From positions 143,955 through 206,390 of the forward strand of contig NZ_KB907220.1 in NCBI RefSeq assembly GCF_000381885.1: a stretch of DNA of 62,436 nucleotides, read 5' to 3'. The notes beneath the pieces are model-generated. The model saw nothing but the letters and a program-made list of their open reading frames with translations. It was not told the DNA's origin and did no database searches. This stretch comes from Actinomadura atramentaria DSM 43919. Its GTDB lineage: Bacteria; Actinomycetota; Actinomycetes; Streptosporangiales; Streptosporangiaceae. Shown here one piece after another: positions 37,407 to 45,405 of this stretch; positions within the stretch are counted from its first letter, which is position 1; every line of letters starts with the position of its first letter. The position numbers and the translations under genes are program-made.

Positions 37407-38492
37407 TCACTGGATGCCGGCGTCGGCGCACTTCTTGGCGTACGCGCCCTTGCAGAGGTCGGCCTTGTTGACGAAGCCGTCGTCGACGACCTGCTTCACG
37501 TTGTCCTTGAAGACGCCGATCGGGTCGAGCAGCACCGAGGGGACGTCGCGCTTGCCCTGCGCGTCGTTGGTGGTGCCGTTGGTCGCGGCCTTCTCGCCCT
37601 TCAGGACCGACAGCGCGAGCTTGGCGGCGGCGTCGGCCTCCTGCTTGACCGGCTTGTAGACCGTCATGCACTGGGTGCCGTCGAGGATGTTCTGCAGGCC
37701 CTGGAGGCTGGCGTCCTGGCCGGTGACCGGGACCTTGCCCGCCTCGTCGTTCTTCTTCAGGATCGAGATCGCGGAGTTGCCGACGCCGTCGTTGGCGGCG
37801 AGCACGCCGTCGATCTTGCCCTTCTGCTGGGTCCACATCTGCTCGAAGATCGTGGCGGCCTTCTGGTTGTCCCAGTCGGGGACGGCCTGCTCGGCGACCT
37901 TGGTGTAGTTCGGGACCTTGTCCAGGACGCTGTGCGCGCCCTGGGCGAAGAGCGTCGCGTTGTTGTCCGTCGGCGCGCCGTTCAGGTAGGCGATGTTGGC
38001 CTTCTTGTCGCCGAGGCACTTCTGGAGGCCCTTGCCGAGCTCCTGGCCGACCTTCACGTTGTCGAAGGACACGTAGTAGTCGGACACGCCGCCGAGGGTC
38101 AGGCGGTCGTAGTCGATCGTCTTGACGCCCTGGGTCTGCGCCTTGCGCTGGACCGCGGCGGCCGAGTTGGAGTCCAGGCCGTCCACGATGAGGACGGTCA
38201 CGCCGCCGGTGATCATCTGGTCGGCGATGGTCTGGAACCGCTGGGTGGAGCCCTCGGCGTTCTGGATGTCGTACTTGACGCCCGCGGCCTTGAAGGCCTG
38301 CTCCAGGAACGGCCGGTCGAAGCTCTCGTAGCGGACCGAGGACTTGGTGTCCGGGAGGATCACGCCGATCTTGCCCTTGGCGGTGTCGCCCGAGCCCGAC
38401 CCGGAGCCGGAATCGTCGTCGCCGCCGCACGCCGTGAGGGACATGGCCGCCGCCACGGAGACGGCCGCGAAACCGAGGATGGCCTTGCGCAT
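37407..38492 (-). CDS. Sugar ABC transporter substrate-binding lipoprotein
   Basis: A 361-residue periplasmic-binding-protein-like lipoprotein. The signal peptide is MRKAILGFAAVSVAAAMSLTAC with lipobox LTAC and the lipidated Cys at residue 22, followed by a Ser/Gly/Asp linker. The mature domain matches the xylose/ribose group (KIGVILPDTKSSVRYESFDR, GVKTIDYDRLTLGGV, AANDGVGNSAI and the PVTGQDASLQG strand). ATG at 38492 gives the normal signal peptide. It is the first gene of the operon, preceded by a candidate operator (38577). The likely ligand is a pentose or hexose, not fixed by sequence. Confidence 0.93.
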   Translation of the reverse strand: MRKAILGFAAVSVAAAMSLTACGGDDDSGSGSGSGDTAKGKIGVILPDTKSSVRYESFDRPFLEQAFKAAGVKYDIQNAEGSTQRFQTIADQMITGGVTVLIVDGLDSNSAAAVQRKAQTQGVKTIDYDRLTLGGVSDYYVSFDNVKVGQELGKGLQKCLGDKKANIAYLNGAPTDNNATLFAQGAHSVLDKVPNYTKVAEQAVPDWDNQKAATIFEQMWTQQKGKIDGVLAANDGVGNSAISILKKNDEAGKVPVTGQDASLQGLQNILDGTQCMTVYKPVKQEADAAAKLALSVLKGEKAATNGTTNDAQGKRDVPSVLLDPIGVFKDNVKQVVDDGFVNKADLCKGAYAKKCADAGIQ

Positions 38493-38576
38493 GAGGCCGG
38501 GTCCTTTCTGAGGGGCTGGCCGCGGGAGGGCGGCCGGGAGGGTGGGTATGCCGGTGATCGAGATCACAACGACTGA

Positions 38577-38595
38577 ATGTTGTACCCGGCAACAT
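38577..38595. promoter_or_regulatory. Candidate operator for the ABC operon
   Basis: ATGTTG (38577-38582) and CAACAT (38590-38595) flank TACCCGG. It lies 85 bases upstream of the binding-protein start, in the only AT-rich patch of the gap. A second imperfect TTGTT/AACAA pair lies at 38636-38656. The ROK regulator at 33056 is the obvious candidate to bind here. Confidence 0.5.
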
Positions 38596-38958
38596 ATGTC
38601 GGCCGGACGCGGATTGCCAGCCCCGGACCGGGCAGATTTGTTGTCCGCAGTAACAATCCCGTAACGCGGGCTTCACCTGCGCGAGGGACGGGACCGGTAG
38701 CGGGACGCGGTCGCAGCCAGGCAGAACGCGGCGGCCGGGCGGCAGGCCGCGACGGCGGCCATATGTTCGGGAATCCAACTTTTCCCGGTGCGCCAGGCCC
38801 CGCGCGGCGCGCGCGGGCGGCCGGGCGGCCGGGCCCGCGGCGGACCGGACGGCGGGGCGCGCGGGCGGCGCGGGACGGCCCTTCCGGAGGGTGGCGGGAC
38901 CGGGACGGAATGTGAGCAACGCCACGCCGCGCGGCGGCGGGCCAGGGGTCAGCCAGTG

Positions 38959-39008
38959 GTGATCATGCGATTCCCCGGAACGGCCCGGAACGGGACCCGC
39001 ATGATCAC
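38959..39008. repeat. Inverted repeat with GATCATG arms
   Basis: GTGATCATGCG (38959-38969) and CGCATGATCAC (38998-39008) are perfect 11-bp arms around a 28-base spacer that contains CCGGAACGG twice. The same GTGATCATGC core followed by a TTCCCCGG tract recurs at 41385-41405. Function unknown. Confidence 0.7.
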
Positions 39009-39013
39009 GTCGT

Positions 39014-39310
39014 TCACTGGACGGCGAGCACGCGCGCGACCCGTTCCGCCGCGCCGGCGACGTCGGCCGCGGGCGCGATGCGCTCGGCCCACGACCACCA
39101 GAACCACCAGCCGTCGGCGCCCTCCTCGGCGAGGATGTTCTCCGAGAGGGCGGCCGCGTCCGGGTTGGTCACGTGCAGGCTCGGCGCCTGGTCGCGGGGC
39201 AGCGTGACGCGCACGCGGAAGCCCCGGCCGGCCAGTTCGGCGCCGAGCGTCTCCAGATACTCCATCCGCGACTTGAGCAGCGCGGCTGTTCCCGTTTCGT
39301 CAGGCGTCAT
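39014..39310 (-). CDS. Small protein, unknown
   Basis: A 98-residue soluble protein of unknown function. The sequence has a Leu-rich helix (ALLKSRMEYLETLGAELAGR), a strand FRVRVTLPRDQAPSLHV, and a Trp-rich GWWFWWSWAERI segment near residue 70, the most distinctive feature, followed by a final helix. No catalytic motif is recognised. I chose ATG at 39310 over an upstream in-frame ATG because the latter adds a basic stretch without a ribosome site. It ends just next to the inverted repeat. Confidence 0.55.
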   Translation of the reverse strand: MTPDETGTAALLKSRMEYLETLGAELAGRGFRVRVTLPRDQAPSLHVTNPDAAALSENILAEEGADGWWFWWSWAERIAPAADVAGAAERVARVLAVQ

Positions 39311-39501
39311 CCTTCGCTCCCGTGGAATCCGCATGGCCCGACGAGGGTTCAGCCTTCCCCGTCGCCGGGCGGCGCGCAAGCACTTCCGCCAGGTCAGCGG
39401 GGTGATTGTGGCGGAATCGGGGAACGCGCGGCGGCGATCCGTTCGATTCGGTGCGGTTCGCGGTAGGTTGCGCGTACCGACAGAGGGAGGAGGGTGCCGC
39501 G

Positions 39502-40638
39502 ATGCCCGTGGGCGCAGGCGCGAACCCGGAGTGGACCCGGCCCGACCAGCAACTGCCGTCCAGGCCCGCGGGACCCCCGCCCGCCGAACCCGCCGCCCCG
39601 GCGTACCCGGAGCCGCCCGCCTATCCCGAGGCCCCCGGTTCCCCCGGCGCGGCGGCGGGCGGGCGCGGTCCGGCGGCCTGGCACCGGTTCCACTACCCGA
39701 TCGCGGTGTTCCTCGCCGCGTTCGCCGTCAGCGCGCTGGCCGTCACGGCGCTGGACGTGTCCGGGCGGCGCGCCGACCTCGCGGACTACGTCGGGTCGGG
39801 GCTCGGGCTCCCCGCGCTCGTCGCGGTGAAGCTCGTGCAGTTCGCGCTGCTCGTCGTCACCGCCGCCGCGCTGGCCCGGCGGCGCGACGTGTGGCTGCTG
39901 CCGGTCCTCGCGGGCTGGGCGGTCGGGTACCTGGCGTTCGCGGCGCTCGGCGTCGTGCGCGGGGAGTGGGTCGGCGTCGGGGTTCGGCTGGTGTACCTGG
40001 CCGGGTTCGCGGCGCTGCTCATGGCGTCGTACAACCTCAGCGTGAAGGCGCGCGCCGCCGCCGGGCGGCCGGTGCCGTCCGGGAACACGCGGGAGATCGC
40101 CGTCGCGGCGATGGAGCGGCTGCACGTCCGCCGCGCGACCGCGCCGCAGCCGCTGCCGCAGCCCGTGCCGGAACCCGTGCCCGCTCCGCGCGCCGCCGAG
40201 CCGGAGCCCGCGCCCGAGGACCGGACGGTGCCGCACGAACTGCCCGTCCCGCCCCAGGCGCAGCCCGAGCCCGTGCGCGCGGAACCCGTGCAGCCCGAGC
40301 CGGTGCGCGCGGAACCCGCGCGGCCCGAGCCTGTGCAGCCCAAGCCAGCACGCGCTGAGCCCGTGCGCGCGAACGAGACGATCGTGGACGACGTGCGGGT
40401 GGAGGACGTCCGCACGGACGAGACCATCGTCGACACGGCCCGTCCGGAGGCGAAGAAGCCGCGCGCGGACGAGACGATCGTCGACGAGTCCCCGGTCGCG
40501 CCGAAGAAGCCCCGCCCGGCGGCGCCCGAGCGCCCCGGCCGCGCGCCGGACGCCGTGTTCGGCTCGCGCCCGGCGGACCCGAAGGAGACCGTCCCGCAGC
40601 CGCTCCCCGGCGAGACCTCGCGCGACGAGCCGAGCTGA
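39502..40638 (+). CDS. Membrane protein with Pro-rich tail and DETIVD repeats
   Basis: A 378-residue protein. Residues 1-58 are Pro/Ala-rich, then four hydrophobic helices (about 65-85, 98-120, 128-150 and 160-178) with short loops, then a cytoplasmic tail of some 190 residues. The tail has Pro-Glu-Pro-Val repeats and three copies of a DETIVD-like motif (ANETIVDD, TDETIVDT, ADETIVDE). In each, Thr is followed by Asp at +3, the pattern recognised by FHA domains after phosphorylation. It could be a substrate of a Ser/Thr kinase, which is inference. ATG at 39502 follows gggaggaggg. Confidence 0.65.
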   Translation: MPVGAGANPEWTRPDQQLPSRPAGPPPAEPAAPAYPEPPAYPEAPGSPGAAAGGRGPAAWHRFHYPIAVFLAAFAVSALAVTALDVSGRRADLADYVGSGLGLPALVAVKLVQFALLVVTAAALARRRDVWLLPVLAGWAVGYLAFAALGVVRGEWVGVGVRLVYLAGFAALLMASYNLSVKARAAAGRPVPSGNTREIAVAAMERLHVRRATAPQPLPQPVPEPVPAPRAAEPEPAPEDRTVPHELPVPPQAQPEPVRAEPVQPEPVRAEPARPEPVQPKPARAEPVRANETIVDDVRVEDVRTDETIVDTARPEAKKPRADETIVDESPVAPKKPRPAAPERPGRAPDAVFGSRPADPKETVPQPLPGETSRDEPS

Positions 40639-40645
40639 TCCCCGC

Positions 40646-41311
40646 TCAGCCGACGAGCCGCGCCACGGCCGTCATCGTGCCGGGCGGCACCTCGGTGAAC
40701 CCGCCGTCGCGGACGGCCGCCGTCGAGCGCCGCACGTGCTCGTCCCACGGGACGCCGCGCACGACGCGGACGCGTGCGCCCGCGTCGAGCCACCGGCGGC
40801 GCGCCCGCGCCGGCAGCGCGCGCAGCAGCAGGTGCGCCGCGTGCCCGCACTGCGCGGCGGCCTTGCCGGTCGTCATCGTGACGGCCGGGTTCAGCGCGAT
40901 CTCGGCGTAGGGCTCCGGCGGCGCGGGAGGCGGCTCGCCCGCCGCGAGGTCGAGCCCCGCGACCTGGAGCTTGGCGATCCGCGGCGGGACGTCCGCGACG
41001 GGTCCGGGCACGAACGCCCGCACCTGCGCGCCGTCCTCGTCCACGGTGACGCCGGGCAGCTCCTGCACGTCCGGCCACCGGACGCCGCGCGCCCGCCGCG
41101 CGACCTTGCGGATGCGCCGCGACTCCCACTCCCGCACCGCGTCGTGCCACGGGCCGTCGGCGGCGGCGCGCGGGTCGGCGAGCAGCCGGACGACGGCGGT
41201 CGCGGCGGCGGCGCACACCGCGCCGTGGTCGGGCGGATCGGACTTCTCTACGCGGACGACGAGCTGCATCGCCCACGGCGGATCGTCGCGCGGGTCGTAT
41301 TCGGGACGCAC
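40646..41311 (-). CDS. Peptidyl-tRNA hydrolase 2-like protein
   Basis: A 221-residue protein with a PTH2-type domain in its C-terminal half: YAEIALNPAVTMTTGKAAAQCGHAAHLL matches the conserved PTH2 core with its MTTGKAAAQ(C)xHA motif, in which the Lys and His are the functional residues. The N-terminal half (MQLVVRVEKSDPPDHG) is a less familiar domain found in actinobacterial homologues. GTG at 41311 is the chosen start; the next possible start, ATG 41269, has no better ribosome site. Bona fide bacterial Pth is unrelated, so this may act on other aminoacyl-tRNA-like substrates. Confidence 0.65.
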   Translation of the reverse strand: MRPEYDPRDDPPWAMQLVVRVEKSDPPDHGAVCAAAATAVVRLLADPRAAADGPWHDAVREWESRRIRKVARRARGVRWPDVQELPGVTVDEDGAQVRAFVPGPVADVPPRIAKLQVAGLDLAAGEPPPAPPEPYAEIALNPAVTMTTGKAAAQCGHAAHLLLRALPARARRRWLDAGARVRVVRGVPWDEHVRRSTAAVRDGGFTEVPPGTMTAVARLVG

Positions 41312-41389
41312 GCGGGAAGTATTCCACCCGTCCGGAACGCGCCCCGTGACGGCCGCCACGGCGCGCTCGGACCCCCGAGGGAGGTGATC

Positions 41390-41461
41390 ATGCCGTTCCC
41401 CGGTGGACAATGGTCGGGAGCAACGCGGCACGACGGGCCTTCCGGAGGAGGCGGCGGATGA
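41390..41461 (+). CDS. Possible 23-residue leader peptide
   Basis: ATG at 41390 with a nearly ideal gggaggtg ribosome site, coding MPFPGGQWSGATRHDGPSGG and two more Gly before tga at 41459. Its stop overlaps the next tiny frame by ATGA. No similarity is known. It may be a true small peptide or only a translational entry to the genes that follow. Confidence 0.35.
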   Translation: MPFPGGQWSGATRHDGPSGGGGG

Positions 41462-41511
41462 CGCGGAAGCGGCGGCACGACGAGGTGTTCCCGCCCGGGG
41501 CCGAGCGGTGA
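41458..41511 (+). CDS. Possible 17-residue linking peptide
   Basis: ATG at 41458 overlaps the previous stop (ATGA); the product is MTRKRRHDEVFPPGAER. Its stop overlaps the GTG of the next gene (GTGA). The chain of three frames, each shifted by -1, looks like translational coupling. It might equally be part of a single gene with a sequencing error or start misread. Confidence 0.3.
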   Translation: MTRKRRHDEVFPPGAER

Positions 41512-42599
41512 CCGGGGCGGTGGCCGACGTCGTCCCGGGCGTCGGGACCTATTTCGTCGGCATCGACATCGCGCCCGGCCGGTACCGGTGCGCGGAGGCG
41601 CGCGGCGGCTGGTGGGTGCGGTTCGCGGGCGCGGGCGGCGGCGAGCCGGTCGGGTCGTGGCCGCTGCCCGCCGGGCCCGCCGAGGTGGAGATCTCCCCCA
41701 CCGACTTCGCGTTCGAGACGCACGTCGCCAGCGAGTGGCGGCGGATCGGCGCGCCGCGCGGGGCCCCGGCGCGCGCGGCCGACGGGGAGGTCCGCCCGGT
41801 CGCCGACCCGGCGCTGCGCCCCGAGCTGGACCGGCTGGTCCGGCGGCGCCGCCCGGCGCGGTGGGCGGAGGCGCTGACGCTGCTGATCGCGGGCCTCGGC
41901 GCGTCCAGCGTCCTCGGGCACCTGTGGGTGGTGCCGATCCTGCTGTTCGGCGTGATCGCGTGGACGGTCCTGACGGGCGTCGCGCCGAACGCGCGGCGCG
42001 CCCGCGAGCTGCGCCGCCGCCGGGACCGGTACGTCCTGCCCGAGGACCTGGACGCCCCCGCGCGGGACCTGCTCGCCCGCGTGCAGCGCGCGATCGACAC
42101 CGTCGAGGAGTCGATGGTGAACCGCGAGGGCCTGCTGGACTCGATCGACAACGCGGTGACGCTCCCCCGGCAGGAGTGGGAGATCGCGCAGGTCCTCGCG
42201 CGGCAGTCGCGGCTGCGCGCCCGCGACGCCGAGCGCGCCGGCGACGAGGTCCCCGAGGTCGAGGCGGCGCTGCGGCCGCTGCGCGCGAAGCTGGAGCTGT
42301 CGGTCCGGGCGGTGACGCGGCGCGTGGAGGCGCTGGAGCGGTACGCCGAGCGGGCGGTCGCGGCGGACGAGGCGCTGCGCGCGCAGCGGCGGCTGGAGGA
42401 GCTGACGCGCGACGCCCACGAGTACGACGCGCTGCTGGCCGACAGCGCGCGCGACGAGCTGGCCGTCCCGGCGATCGAGCGGCTGACCGAGCAGGGCGAC
42501 GCGCTGGTGCGGGCGCTGCGCGAGCGGCTGGCCGCGGCGGCGGAGGCGGGCGGCGACCTGCCGCCGCCCGGACCGGCCCCGGAACCGCCCGGCGACTGA
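41508..42599 (+). CDS. Membrane protein with coiled coil, unknown
   Basis: A 363-residue protein. The N-terminal domain (about 8-80) reads VGTYFVGIDIAPGRYRCAEA, resembling extracytoplasmic or lipoprotein beta-domains with the VGxDIxPGxYR pattern. A hydrophobic hairpin follows near residues 130-155 (ALTLLIAGLGASSVLGHLWV and VVPILLFGVIAWTVL), then a long Arg/Glu/Ala coiled coil to about 345 and a Pro-rich end. A GTG start 105 bases upstream (41403) would also be in frame; the GTG at 41508 is preferred for the coupling pattern. No family with known function is recognised. Confidence 0.55.
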   Translation: MTGAVADVVPGVGTYFVGIDIAPGRYRCAEARGGWWVRFAGAGGGEPVGSWPLPAGPAEVEISPTDFAFETHVASEWRRIGAPRGAPARAADGEVRPVADPALRPELDRLVRRRRPARWAEALTLLIAGLGASSVLGHLWVVPILLFGVIAWTVLTGVAPNARRARELRRRRDRYVLPEDLDAPARDLLARVQRAIDTVEESMVNREGLLDSIDNAVTLPRQEWEIAQVLARQSRLRARDAERAGDEVPEVEAALRPLRAKLELSVRAVTRRVEALERYAERAVAADEALRAQRRLEELTRDAHEYDALLADSARDELAVPAIERLTEQGDALVRALRERLAAAAEAGGDLPPPGPAPEPPGD

Positions 42600-42639
42600 T
42601 CCCCGCGCGGCGCGTACGGTGGAGCGGACGGGTCGACTG

Positions 42640-42653
42640 AGCAAGCGGTTGTG
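42640..42653. promoter_or_regulatory. KstR2-like operator, autoregulatory
   Basis: AGCAAGCGGTTGTG has two mismatches to AnCAAGnnCTTGnT. It lies 34 bases before the KstR2-like regulator start, in the only gap before that gene. Autoregulation is typical for this regulator. Confidence 0.6.
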
Positions 42654-42687
42654 CGCGCGGCGACCGGCGCGACGGCATAATGAGAAG

Positions 42688-43350
42688 GTGACCACGACGA
42701 GCACGAACTCCGGAAAGCCCGGCGGGACCGCGGACACCGCCCCGCGCCGCCGCGGGCGCGGCGGGGCGGCCCTCGCCTCCGAGCGGCGCGAGCACCTCGT
42801 GCGGCTCGCGGCCGACCTCTTCGCCGAGAAGGGGTTCCAGGCCACGACGGTCCGCGACATCGCCAAGGAGGCCGGCATCCTGTCCGGCAGCCTCTACCAC
42901 CACTTCGACTCCAAGGAGTCGATCGTGGACGAGATCCTCTCGGGGTTCTTCGAGGAGGTCATGGCGTCCTACCGGCGGGTCGTCGACGAGGGCGAGGACC
43001 CCCGCACGACGATCGCGGGCCTGGTGCGCGTCGCGTTCGGCACGCTGGAGCCGCACCGCGCGGCGATCACGGTGATGCAGAACGACTGGAGCTACCTCAA
43101 GGGCATGGAGCGCTTCGCGTACCTGACCCGCTCGGAGGACGAGGTCGAGGCCATGTGGGTCGAGACCATCCGCCGGGGCCAGGAGGACGGGCTGTTCCGC
43201 TCCGACATCGAGCCGAAGCTGACCTACCGGATGATCCGCGACACGGTGTGGGTCGCGGTGCGCTGGTTCCGGCCGGGCGGGCGGCTCGACGCGCAGGGCC
43301 TCGCGGACCACTACATCAAGGTCATGTTCGACGGGATCAACACGCACTGA
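42688..43350 (+). CDS. TetR-family repressor, KstR2-like
   Basis: A 220-residue TetR regulator. The helix-turn-helix covers about residues 53-73 with the segments TTVRDIAKEAGILSGSLYHHF and DSKESIVDEIL. The C-terminal RDTVWVAVRWFRPGGRLDAQ segment is very close to that of KstR2 of M. tuberculosis (Rv3557c), as remembered. KstR2 represses steroid C/D-ring genes and releases DNA when it binds HIP-CoA. GTG at 42688 follows gagaagg. An operator-like palindrome lies upstream, and seven palindromes of that type occur in this window, so this is the best candidate to govern the two catabolic blocks. The ligand is probably a CoA thioester. Confidence 0.8.
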   Translation: MTTTSTNSGKPGGTADTAPRRRGRGGAALASERREHLVRLAADLFAEKGFQATTVRDIAKEAGILSGSLYHHFDSKESIVDEILSGFFEEVMASYRRVVDEGEDPRTTIAGLVRVAFGTLEPHRAAITVMQNDWSYLKGMERFAYLTRSEDEVEAMWVETIRRGQEDGLFRSDIEPKLTYRMIRDTVWVAVRWFRPGGRLDAQGLADHYIKVMFDGINTH

Positions 43351-43359
43351 TCCGCGTCC

Positions 43360-43378
43360 GACCCGTTCCCCCCGGGTC
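43360..43378 (+). terminator. Weak hairpin after the regulator gene
   Basis: GACCCG (43360-43365) and CGGGTC (43373-43378) with a 7-base loop lie ten bases past the stop. A T-run (gggtttttgcc) appears 20 bases later. Possible terminator. Confidence 0.35.
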
Positions 43379-43529
43379 CGTCCGCCGCGTTTCGCAGGGG
43401 TTTTTGCCCGAGCCGCCGTGCGCGGGCGACTTCGGAGTGAGATGGTGGCGTTCGTCACATTTCGCCGATCAGCGGTGACGTTTCCGGTCCGAGACGCGCT
43501 GTTACCAAGAGGCATACGGGGGAGGCGAC

Positions 43530-43760
43530 ATGACGGCTGAGCGGGACACCGCGGCCCAGGGCGAGCAGCCCTCCGCGGCGGCGACGGCGGCGGCGGTCCG
43601 GGGTCTGCAGGAGCAGTTCCCCGGCATTCGCGTCTGGTACGGCCGGGCGACCGGTTCGTGGTGGGCGCTGGTGCCGTCCGGCGGCGGGCCGCGCCTGCTG
43701 GAGGCGACCGCGCCGCAGGCGCTGCGGGACGCGATAGCGAACGCGCGCGCGGTCGGCTAG
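43530..43760 (+). CDS. Small protein, unknown
   Basis: A 76-residue protein with a strong gggggaggcg ribosome site seven bases before the ATG. Residues about 25-66 form a compact module: LQEQFPGIRVWYGRATGSWW, then VPSGGGPRLLEATAPQALRDAI. Similar small actinobacterial proteins of this kind are uncharacterised. The upstream 170 bases contain gttcgtcacatttcgcc, which may include a promoter, but no firm assignment is possible. It is nine bases from the convergent Ltp gene. Confidence 0.55.
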   Translation: MTAERDTAAQGEQPSAAATAAAVRGLQEQFPGIRVWYGRATGSWWALVPSGGGPRLLEATAPQALRDAIANARAVG

Positions 43761-43769
43761 CGGCCGGGG

Positions 43770-44909
43770 TCAGGCGGCGGTGAGCACGGCGGCGCTGCCG
43801 TAGCTCCCGCCGAAGCCGGCGCAGAGCGCGACGCCCGCGCCGGGCACCTGGTTGACGCCCGTCCCCCGGAGCTGGCGGACGGCCTCGGCGACGTTGTTGA
43901 GGCCGTGGACGTACCCCTCCGAGAGCAGTCCGCCGTGCGGGTTGACCGGCACCGGTCCCGTCGCGGCGTGCCCCCGGTCGAGCAGGAACCCGCCGAGGTC
44001 GGGGCGGTCCACGAGGCCGAAGTCCTCGAGCTGGCGCGGGACGAGCCAGGTGTAGGCGTCGTAGAGCAGCGCCACGTCCACGTCGCGCGGCGTCATGCCG
44101 GCGGCCGCGTAGAGCGGCGCGGCGAGGTGGCCGGAGAAGATCCGGGTGACGTCGTCGGCGGTGTCCATCGTGGACGCGCCCGGCCCGCCGCCGCGCACGA
44201 CCGCGTGGACGCGGGGCGCGTCCGGCGCGTCCGCGGCGGGGACGACGACGAGCGCGCACGCGCCGTCCGTCTCCTGGCAGCAGTCCGAGCGGCGCAGCGG
44301 TTCGGCGACCATGACGTCGTCGCGGTAGGCGGCGAGCGAGAGCGGGTCGCGGCGCAGCGCGCGCGGGTTCGCGGCGGCGTGCGCGCGGGACTGCGCGACG
44401 ACCGCGTGGGTGTGCGCGTCCCCGAGGCCGGTGTCGTACAGGTAGCGTTGCCCGGCGAGCGCGAACTGGTGGACGGGCCCGGCCATGCCGTACGGGTGGG
44501 TGAACTGCTCCTCGGCCCCGTCGCCGAGGCGGAGGCCGAGCGCGTTCATGCGGCGGCCCGAGCGGCCGTTGAGCGCCCGGTAGACGAGGACGGAGCGGGC
44601 GAGTCCGGCGGTGACGAGCATCGCGGCGTCCGCGAGGACCGACGCGCTCTGCGTCCCGCCGCCGTGGATCTCGTTGTGCCAGCCGATCTCGCGCATCCCG
44701 AGTTCCCGGGCGAGGTAGAGGACGGGCGCGGAGTCCCCGAGGTGGTAGGTGAGGATCGCGTCGGGCCGGTCGAGCCCGGCGTCCGCGAGGGCGGTGCGGG
44801 ACGCCTCGGCGGCGAGCGCGAGCGGCGTGCGGCCGGACTCGCGGGACGGGACCGTCATCCCGACCCCGGCCACCGCCGCGCGTCCGGAGAACCCCTGCCG
44901 TCCGCTCAT
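43770..44909 (-). CDS. Thiolase-like Ltp2-family aldolase subunit (second)
   Basis: A 379-residue thiolase-fold protein of the same type as 30961-32139. It again lacks the nucleophilic Cys, with the site reading HGGGTQSASV near 82-91. The Tyr equivalent to Ltp2 Tyr344 is Tyr333 in SEGYVHGLN, and Tyr283 (LLYDAYTW) is present. It has no DUF35 gene next to it, unlike the first copy; the DUF35 gene at 54656 has no adjacent Ltp either and is the natural partner. An operator lies 143 bases upstream. The role is probably C-C bond cleavage, as inferred for Ltp2. Confidence 0.82.
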   Translation of the reverse strand: MSGRQGFSGRAAVAGVGMTVPSRESGRTPLALAAEASRTALADAGLDRPDAILTYHLGDSAPVLYLARELGMREIGWHNEIHGGGTQSASVLADAAMLVTAGLARSVLVYRALNGRSGRRMNALGLRLGDGAEEQFTHPYGMAGPVHQFALAGQRYLYDTGLGDAHTHAVVAQSRAHAAANPRALRRDPLSLAAYRDDVMVAEPLRRSDCCQETDGACALVVVPAADAPDAPRVHAVVRGGGPGASTMDTADDVTRIFSGHLAAPLYAAAGMTPRDVDVALLYDAYTWLVPRQLEDFGLVDRPDLGGFLLDRGHAATGPVPVNPHGGLLSEGYVHGLNNVAEAVRQLRGTGVNQVPGAGVALCAGFGGSYGSAAVLTAA

Positions 44910-45052
44910 GCCGTCCTCCGCCGGGATGCCCGGGATGCCCGACCGCCCGCCGGGGAGGGGGCGCGATCCGTCCCCGGCGGGCGGCGTCCGCGACGCCGAG
45001 GCCTGGCGCGGACCCGGCGTCGCTGGCGACGCTAACCCGGAACCGGGTATTA

Positions 45053-45066
45053 GACAAGCGCTTGCT
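45053..45066. promoter_or_regulatory. KstR2-like operator
   Basis: GACAAGCGCTTGCT matches AnCAAGnnCTTGnT in all but the first base; the surrounding ta/ta adds symmetry. It lies between the second Ltp gene (minus strand) and the Dabb gene. The following TAGGTTGG also follows the site at 54629. Confidence 0.72.
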
Positions 45067-45074
45067 AGGTTGGT

Positions 45075-45374
45075 TCAGATCGCGTACTGGACGGCGGCCC
45101 GCTCCGCGAGGATCGGCGTGATCAGCTCCTCGATGACCGCGCGGTGCTCCGGATGGTCGCGGTACACCAGGTAGTCCTCGCGGCTGTCGAAGTCCGCGAC
45201 GACCGCGAACTCGTGGTTGCCCGGGTTGATCCCCGCGTCCAGGCCCGCCGCGTACGCCCGGATCTCCGGGATGACGCCGGTCAGCGCGCGCAGCCGCGCG
45301 GCGACCTCCTCCTGCTGGGCGACCGTCGTCCCCTCGACCCACCTGAACACCACGACATGCCGGAATCCGCTCAT
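45075..45374 (-). CDS. Dabb (stress-responsive A/B barrel) protein
   Basis: A 99-residue protein of the dimeric alpha/beta-barrel (Dabb) fold. The N-terminal FRHVVVFRWVEGTT, central GINPGNHEFAVVADFDSRED and the HPEHRAVIEELITPIL helix match the family, which includes small oxygenases, cyclases and stress proteins. The catalytic role is not shown. It is in the same direction as the second Ltp gene and could share the transcript, but the operator lies between the two, so more likely the Ltp has its own promoter. A divergent position to the flavodoxin gene is not involved. Confidence 0.78.
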   Translation of the reverse strand: MSGFRHVVVFRWVEGTTVAQQEEVAARLRALTGVIPEIRAYAAGLDAGINPGNHEFAVVADFDSREDYLVYRDHPEHRAVIEELITPILAERAAVQYAI

Positions 45375-45405
45375 GGGGGCAACCGTAGCGAGGGCGGCCG
45401 GGCGG

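Larger units (their letters stand above)
38493..39013. other. 521-base gap without a gene
   Basis: The left part holds the candidate operator of the ABC operon and an AT-richer patch (38560-38660). The middle (38690-38930) is GC-rich with no credible gene. The right part holds the 11-bp inverted repeat at 38959-39008. The short frames here have no ribosome site or family support. Confidence 0.6.
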
